From: Ilumatobacteraceae bacterium | Lineage (GTDB): Bacteria > Actinomycetota > Acidimicrobiia > Acidimicrobiales > Ilumatobacteraceae | Assembly (NCBI GenBank): GCA_025456105.1 | Contig: JALOLG010000119.1 | Coordinates: forward strand, 1 to 5,772 | Direction of reading: 5' to 3' | Length of the DNA: 5,772 bases | Part shown: one piece after another, positions 1 to 5,772 of the stretch | Numbering within the stretch: the stretch's first letter is position 1 | Layout of the letters: each line of letters opens with the position of its first letter | Notes under the pieces: model-generated | The model's database searches: none | The model's input: only the letters and a program-made list of their open reading frames with translations | Told to the model about the DNA's origin: nothing | Program-made: the position numbers and the translations under genes

Positions 1-816
1 GACTGGACGGTCACCGCGTCGACCTACGCGACGCTCAACGAGATGTACGGCAACCGCACGGTGTGCGGGATCGGGCGGGGCGACTCGGCGGTGCGGGTCA
101 CCAACGGTCGCCCCACCACGCTCGACACGATGGCCGAGGCCACGCACGTGATCCGCGAGCTCGCGAACGGCCGGTCGGTCACCTACAAGGGCTCGACCCT
201 CACCCTGCCGTGGGCCACCGCGTCGCGACTCGAGGTCTGGGGCGCCGGCTACGGCCCGAAGGCCCTGCGCACCATCGGTGAGACCTGCGACGGGTTCATC
301 CTCCAGCTCGCCGATCCCGCCATCGTCGAGTGGACCATCACCGCCGTGCGCGAGGCGGCGCGCGCCGCAGGCCGCGATCCCGACGCCATCACCATGTGCG
401 TCGCCGCCCCGGCCTACGTGGGCCCCGTCGAGTCGCTCCCGCACATGCGCGACCAGTGCCGCTGGTTCGGCGGGATGGTCGGCAACCACGTGGCCGACAT
501 CGTCGCCCGCTACGGCGACACCGCGCCCGTGCCGCGGGCCCTCACCGACTACATCGCCGGCCGGCAGGGCTACGACTACAACGAGCACGGGCAGGCCGGC
601 AACACCCACACCGAGTTCGTCCCCGACGAGGTGGTCGACCGGTTCTGCCTGCTCGGCCCGGTCGACGAGCACGTGCGGCGACTCGTCGAGCTGCGCGACC
701 TCGGTGTCGACCAGTTCGCCGTCTACCTCCAGCACGACGACAAGGACCACACGCTCCTGGCCTACGGCGAGCACGTCGCGCCGCGCCTGCACGAGCACGC
801 CCGCGCTCGCGACTGA
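1..816 (+). CDS. LLM-class flavin/F420-dependent oxidoreductase, C-terminal part (5' end outside window)
   Basis: The reading frame is open from base 1 and ends at TGA 814-816, giving 271 residues. Relatives are about 330 residues, so roughly 60 N-terminal residues are missing. The fold is the luciferase-like TIM barrel, which binds FMN or coenzyme F420 and carries out hydride transfer in the cytoplasm. Visible family marks are GIGRGDSAVRVTNG at residues 23-36 of the fragment, the YGPKAL segment near 84-89 and the DGFILQLADP strand near 97-106. From memory these match the CPS_4043-like group (TIGR03842), which is annotated as F420-dependent. The ATG at base 43 is internal: the codons before it (reading DWTVTAS...) continue the conserved family sequence. 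The substrate cannot be told from the sequence. Members of this group sometimes sit near pyrimidine or hydantoin catabolism genes, but no such gene is visible here. F420 rather than FMN use is an inference from the family and the likely phylum. Confidence 0.88.
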   Translation, partial: DWTVTASTYATLNEMYGNRTVCGIGRGDSAVRVTNGRPTTLDTMAEATHVIRELANGRSVTYKGSTLTLPWATASRLEVWGAGYGPKALRTIGETCDGFILQLADPAIVEWTITAVREAARAAGRDPDAITMCVAAPAYVGPVESLPHMRDQCRWFGGMVGNHVADIVARYGDTAPVPRALTDYIAGRQGYDYNEHGQAGNTHTEFVPDEVVDRFCLLGPVDEHVRRLVELRDLGVDQFAVYLQHDDKDHTLLAYGEHVAPRLHEHARARD

Positions 817-826
817 GCCCCGGTCG

Positions 827-2083
827 TCAGTGCGCCGGCCGCGTCGTGGTGCGGCGCGGATCGAGCACGAGCACCACCGCGCACACCGCCGCCGCCACCC
901 CGAACACCACGGCCGTGCCGCTGAGCGACTCCAGCAGCTCGGGTGCGACGAGCATCGCGCCGGCCAGCGCCAGCATGAGCACACCGCTCACCAGCTGCAG
1001 CGCCTGCCCGTGCCGCTCCTGCAGCTTGGCCGCTCGCATCGTGGCGACCGCCACGGTGAACACGATCACCTCGTCGAGCAGGAACACGGCGAGGTACAGC
1101 AGCCACAGGAGGAGCACCCCGGCGGTCGGCACGTCGCGATCCGACACGAGGTTGGTCCACAGCAGCGGCAGCCCCGCCGTGCACGGGGTCTCGGCCAGCG
1201 ACACCCCGACGGCGAGCGCTGCCGTGCCGGCCAGCACCGCCGGCAGCGAGCGCTCGGGACGAGCGAGCTGGCGCATCCGGCGGTACATGCCGGGCTTGCG
1301 CTCGTCGGCGATCGTCAGCGACGGGCCGCGCGACGTGACGTACTCCTTCACGTGCAGCACCCCGAAGGTCGCCGCCACCACCGCAACGAGCAACCGGATC
1401 CAGCTCATGCCGGCGGCGTAGTCGAGCACCGTGTAGGCGCCGAGCATGTAGAGCCCGTACAGCGCCGACGTGATCGACAGGAACGTCAGCCCCACGACCG
1501 CCACCCGGGTCCGCGAGCCGCTGTGCAGCACGAGCGCGAGCAGCATCGACAGCACCCAGAACGAGCACGGGTTCACCCCGTCGACGAAGCCGATCAGCAG
1601 CGTCGCGGCCACGAGCGAGGTGTCGCCCACGTCGACGCTCCCGACGAAGGGCACGTCGACGGTGGTGCGCTCCTGCTCGGGCAGCGGCGCGCCCGTCTCG
1701 AGGGCCACGACCGTCGCCTCGATCTCGTCGGCCACCGTGCCGTCGAAGCCGACCCACACGCGATCGCCGAGGAACGTCGTCGGCACGCCCGACGGCTCGA
1801 AGCCGGCCGCCGCGGTCATGGCCTCGAACCGGGCGCGGTTCTCGGCGCTGCCCCACACCTCGAGCGCCACCACCTCGAGCGAGGGGTGGTCGCCCTGCAG
1901 CTCCTCCAGGAACGCCAGCTCGCGGGCGCAGTAGGGGCACCCCTCGCCGTAGAAGATCACGAGCTCGATGGGCTCGGCGGTGTCGTCGGCCGCCTGCGCC
2001 GACGGCACCCACGGCACGAGCAGCGCCAGCAGCAGGCCCACCGCGACGACCGCCCAGCGCAGTGACGGATGCCGCCACCTCAT
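827..2083 (-). CDS. Secreted thioredoxin-like domain fused to a CcdA/DsbD-like transmembrane thiol-disulfide transporter
   Basis: The protein has 418 residues. Residues 1-31 look like a signal peptide: basic start MRWRH, hydrophobic core 11-24, and a possible cleavage site at AQA/AD. Residues about 38-130 form a thioredoxin/glutaredoxin-like domain with the redox centre C49-P-Y-C52 and a likely cis-proline in GVPTTF (P101). Residues about 153-408 are a membrane domain with around six or seven hydrophobic spans. It carries one cysteine in an NPC motif (C173) and one in a TPC motif (C301), 128 residues apart, as in CcdA and the beta domain of DsbD. The family moves reducing equivalents from cytoplasmic thioredoxin across the membrane to extracytoplasmic partners; the fused domain would be the first acceptor. 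The partner is unknown and no cytochrome c maturation gene is seen nearby. The frame extends to a GTG at 2158, but I chose the ATG at 2083. That start places the signal peptide at the very N-terminus, and the extra 25 residues are basic and featureless. The gene converges on the upstream oxidoreductase with a 10-base gap. Confidence 0.85.
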   Translation of the reverse strand: MRWRHPSLRWAVVAVGLLLALLVPWVPSAQAADDTAEPIELVIFYGEGCPYCARELAFLEELQGDHPSLEVVALEVWGSAENRARFEAMTAAAGFEPSGVPTTFLGDRVWVGFDGTVADEIEATVVALETGAPLPEQERTTVDVPFVGSVDVGDTSLVAATLLIGFVDGVNPCSFWVLSMLLALVLHSGSRTRVAVVGLTFLSITSALYGLYMLGAYTVLDYAAGMSWIRLLVAVVAATFGVLHVKEYVTSRGPSLTIADERKPGMYRRMRQLARPERSLPAVLAGTAALAVGVSLAETPCTAGLPLLWTNLVSDRDVPTAGVLLLWLLYLAVFLLDEVIVFTVAVATMRAAKLQERHGQALQLVSGVLMLALAGAMLVAPELLESLSGTAVVFGVAAAVCAVVLVLDPRRTTTRPAH

Positions 2084-2089
2084 GGCTCG

Positions 2090-2095
2090 ACCGTA
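2090..2095 (-). promoter_or_regulatory. Possible -10 element for a leaderless transcript of the thioredoxin-CcdA gene
   Basis: Read on the minus strand, this is TACGGT, matching the actinobacterial TANNNT -10 pattern, followed by six bases (CGAGCC) and then the ATG at 2083. Transcription would start at or next to the A of the start codon. No Shine-Dalgarno sequence is visible before this ATG, which agrees with a leaderless message. No convincing -35 box is seen. A six-base loose match is common by chance, so confidence is low. Confidence 0.3.
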
Positions 2096-2173
2096 CGGGC
2101 GTCGGACGGCCGCTCGGTAGGGCCGACCGGCCCCGTTCGGCGACCTGGAGGTCCTCACCTGCCGTGGAGATGA

Positions 2174-2199
2174 CGAAGGCCCCCTTGCGGGGGCCTTCG
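2174..2199 (-). terminator. Hairpin terminator downstream of tRNA-Ile
   Basis: There is a perfect inverted repeat: an 11-base arm (CGAAGGCCCCC, 2174-2184), a 4-base loop (2185-2188) and the exact complement (2189-2199). It lies 15 bases past the 3' end of the tRNA and before the next minus-strand gene. No T-run follows on either strand, which is common for hairpin terminators in high-GC actinobacteria. It probably ends the gyrA to tRNA-Ile transcript and separates it from the redox gene. By symmetry it could act in both directions. Confidence 0.75.
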
Positions 2200-2214
2200 A
2201 ACCACGGTGCGGAG

Positions 2215-2288
2215 TGGGGCTAACAAGAATCGAACTTGTGACCTCATCCTTATCAGGGATGCGCTCTAACCGACTGAGCTATAGCCCC
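2215..2288 (-). tRNA. tRNA-Ile (GAT anticodon)
   Basis: The minus strand folds into a complete cloverleaf. The acceptor stem pairs GGGGCTA with TAGCCCC at all seven positions, followed by discriminator base A at 2215. The D stem is GCTC/GAGC, the anticodon stem CATCC/GGATG and the T stem ACAAG/CTTGT with loop TTCGATT. The anticodon loop CTGATAA gives GAT at 2254-2252, which reads the isoleucine codons ATC and ATT. The 3' CCA is not encoded, because the bases after the discriminator read CTC, so it must be added by nucleotidyltransferase. The tRNA begins 22 bases after the stop of the DUF3566 gene. The same gene order is known in mycobacteria, where ileT follows Rv0007, but the tRNA-Ala that follows there is absent from this window. 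Confidence 0.98.
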
Positions 2289-2302
2289 AGCAGGCGATGG
2301 AG

Positions 2303-2330
2303 GCTATCGGTCAGGCCCGCGGTTCCTCAA
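2303..2330 (-). promoter_or_regulatory. Weak candidate promoter for tRNA-Ile
   Basis: On the minus strand TTGAGG (2330-2325) resembles a -35 box and GATAGC (2308-2303) is a poor -10 box, with a 16-base spacer. The -10 box ends 14 bases before the mature tRNA 5' end. The -35 lies inside the last codons of the DUF3566 gene. The match is only partial, and the tRNA may simply be processed from the gyrA operon transcript. Confidence 0.25.
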
Positions 2331-3291
2331 CCGGCTCGACCGTCTCGCCCATCGCGCTCGTGTCGACGGCGTCGACCGTCGCCGCACGCTCGTCGTCGAG
2401 GTCACCGTCGAGGTCGAACGCGCCGGCCTGCTCGTCGGTGACGATCCGACCAGGTGCCACCGGGCGGCGCAGCATCACCGGGCGGCGCTCGACGACCTCC
2501 TCCTCCAGCACGGTCATCCGCACCCCGCCGATGATGTCGCTCACCAGGTTGAACAGGGTGACCGACAGCACGGCGAACCCCGTGAGCCCGATCGCGGCGA
2601 ACAGCCCGGCCACCCACGCCTGGCTGAAGATCTCACCCCCGTCGAGCTCGAAGGTCTCCCAGCCGAACTGGGTGAACCACCGCTCGACGTTGTCGATCGT
2701 GCCGGTCTCGTTCGCGACGTTCCAGAGCAGCACCCCGGCGGTCAGCAGCACGCCGTAGAGGACGGCGCTGAACAGCAGCGCCACCTTGAAGGTGCTCCAC
2801 GGGTCGATGTGACGCAGCGTGCGGGTGACCTTGCGCACCCGTGGTCGACGACCGGGGGCCCGTGCCACGGTGGTCGGCGCGGCCACCAGCACCCCGGTGC
2901 CACTCGACACCAGCGGCGACGACGTGACGTCGGGCCACGGCGTGTCGGCGGCCGGCACGCTGGGCTCCGCCGGGGCGGTGCGCGCCGCCGGCACCGTCGG
3001 CGCGGCCGGCTCCACCACGGGCACCGTCGGGAACTCCGGCACGGGCGGTGCCGCCGGACGGGATCGGGCGATGCGATCGTCGTCGGGACCGTCGGGCGTG
3101 GCCGGGACGATCTCGGGGAGCACGAACGGCCGCTCCTCCACCTCGCTCGCCGTGCCCGTCTCACCCGCAGGACTCGCCGCGCTCACGGTGCGCTCGGGCA
3201 CTCGGGGCTCGGAGCCACGCGCAGATCGCGCGGCCCGATCGAGGGCCTGCGCGAGCTCGACCGGCTCGGTGTCCTGACTCACCCCGCCCAT
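2311..3291 (-). CDS. DUF3566 family membrane protein downstream of gyrA (Rv0007-like)
   Basis: The protein has 326 residues. Residues 1 to about 145 are a low-complexity, probably disordered region rich in Pro, Ala, Val and acidic residues, with several TVP/SVP/PAAP-like repeats. A basic stretch RRPRVRK follows at 148-154. The DUF3566 domain spans about 155-263: an invariant-looking DPWS (163-166), a first membrane span near 168-190, an outside loop of about 35 residues, a second span near 225-249, and NLVSDIIGG at 248-256. The C-terminal 60 residues are acidic. The biochemical role is unknown. Its constant place after gyrA in actinobacteria is the main clue, and the N- and C-termini are predicted to be cytoplasmic. 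The ATG at 3291 begins 13 bases after the stop of the preceding gene. A GTG at 3282, three codons in, is a close alternative, and a GTG at 3342 would overlap the upstream gene by 38 bases. No clear ribosome binding site separates them. Confidence 0.88.
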   Translation of the reverse strand: MGGVSQDTEPVELAQALDRAARSARGSEPRVPERTVSAASPAGETGTASEVEERPFVLPEIVPATPDGPDDDRIARSRPAAPPVPEFPTVPVVEPAAPTVPAARTAPAEPSVPAADTPWPDVTSSPLVSSGTGVLVAAPTTVARAPGRRPRVRKVTRTLRHIDPWSTFKVALLFSAVLYGVLLTAGVLLWNVANETGTIDNVERWFTQFGWETFELDGGEIFSQAWVAGLFAAIGLTGFAVLSVTLFNLVSDIIGGVRMTVLEEEVVERRPVMLRRPVAPGRIVTDEQAGAFDLDGDLDDERAATVDAVDTSAMGETVEPVEEPRA

Positions 3292-3304
3292 GGTACGTGA
3301 TGGT

Positions 3305-3601
3305 TCACGGCACGTCGGTGGCACGAGCCGTCGCCGTCTCACCGTCGACGGCCACCGTCACGGTCACCGTGGCGCCCTCGACGTGCCACGCGACGAGCGC
3401 CCCGCCGTTGGCAGCGGCCAGCGCCGACGCAGCCGAGCGACCCCCGCGCACCCCGGCCAGCGCGGCGGCATCGGCCGCCGTGCGAGCCTGCTCACGGTCG
3501 GCGAGCCGGCCCGCGAGCGCCTGCAGACCCGAGGCCACCAGCACCGTGACGGCGAGGGTCACGACGAGCGTGACGATCGCGGCACTCCCGCGGTCGCGCA
3601 C
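3305..3601 (-). CDS. Small TadE/TadG-like single-span protein
   Basis: The protein has 98 residues. It starts RDRGSAAIVTL, with a hydrophobic span at about 7-30, then R-x-x-x-R-E-Q-A-R-T-A-A-D-A-A-A-L-A-G at 32-50, and ends in a short beta-prone, Val/Thr-rich region (about 70-92). The RDRGS start plus a QARTAADAAALAG helix is characteristic of TadE/TadG-like proteins and of the small actinobacterial TadE-like proteins of the Rv3654c type, which lie in pilus/secretion gene clusters. The glutamate expected at position 5 of a pilin-type mature region is absent, so processing by prepilin peptidase is doubtful. The start is GTG at 3601, two bases after the gyrA stop (TGAGCGTG), which suggests translational coupling to gyrA. 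It precedes the DUF3566 gene by 13 bases. No other tad genes are in the window. The function here is unknown; a minor envelope or pilus component is an inference. Confidence 0.78.
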   Translation of the reverse strand: MRDRGSAAIVTLVVTLAVTVLVASGLQALAGRLADREQARTAADAAALAGVRGGRSAASALAAANGGALVAWHVEGATVTVTVAVDGETATARATDVP

Positions 3602-3603
3602 GC

Positions 3604-5772
<2,169 letters not shown>

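Noticed and set aside
278..2065. A 595-codon open frame on the plus strand, rich in Ser, Arg and Pro, then Arg, His and Gln.
   Set aside because: It runs across two convincing genes on opposite strands, has a composition typical of out-of-frame high-GC DNA, and has no recognisable domain.
762..2078. A 438-codon minus-strand open frame overlapping the redox gene.
   Set aside because: It is Arg/Gly/Ala-rich shadow sequence of the thioredoxin-CcdA gene in another frame.
2084..2158. The GTG start at 2158, adding 25 residues to the redox protein.
   Set aside because: The added residues are basic and unlike a signal peptide, while the ATG at 2083 gives a normal signal peptide. The hairpin just upstream leaves little room for a promoter.
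2809..3300. Two plus-strand open frames (2809-3300 and 2819-3277) with repeated Ala/Gly/Thr or Arg/Gly/His sequence.
   Set aside because: They mirror the low-complexity Pro/Ala/Val coding region of the DUF3566 gene on the other strand.
3292..3342. The GTG start at 3342 for the DUF3566 protein.
   Set aside because: It would overlap the TadE-like gene by 38 bases and adds an Arg-rich segment with no family support. The ATG at 3291 fits the operon spacing.

Overview
This is a high-GC (roughly 70%) bacterial window that reads as an actinobacterium. The main evidence is the order gyrA, DUF3566 membrane protein, tRNA-Ile(GAT), which is the order found downstream of gyrA near the origin in mycobacteria (gyrA, Rv0007, ileT). 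A probable F420-dependent luciferase-like oxidoreductase fits the same phylum. The GyrA sequence is not of the standard mycobacterial or streptomycete type, so a deeper lineage such as Acidimicrobiia is plausible, but this is an inference without a database search.

Layout, left to right. Bases 1-816 (+) hold the C-terminal part of an LLM-class flavin/F420-dependent oxidoreductase whose start lies outside the window. Ten bases later, converging on it, is a gene on the minus strand (827-2083) for a secreted/membrane redox protein: a signal peptide, a thioredoxin-like domain with a CPYC centre, and a CcdA/DsbD-like membrane domain with two membrane cysteines. Its upstream region (2084-2214) contains a perfect 11-bp terminator hairpin and a possible leaderless promoter. 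Next come tRNA-Ile(GAT) (2215-2288, minus), a DUF3566 membrane protein (2311-3291, minus), a 98-residue TadE/TadG-like single-span protein (3305-3601, minus) and most of gyrA (3604-5772, minus, 5' end cut by the window edge).

The minus-strand genes gyrA, tadE-like, DUF3566 and tRNA-Ile are separated by only 2, 13 and 22 bases and probably form one transcription unit ending at the hairpin at 2174-2199. The redox gene beyond the hairpin is probably a separate unit. The window is mostly conserved core genome. I see no mobile element, CRISPR array, defence system or clearly new system. The points most worth a second look are the small TadE-like gene between gyrA and DUF3566, the thioredoxin-CcdA fusion, and the possible leaderless start of that fusion gene.
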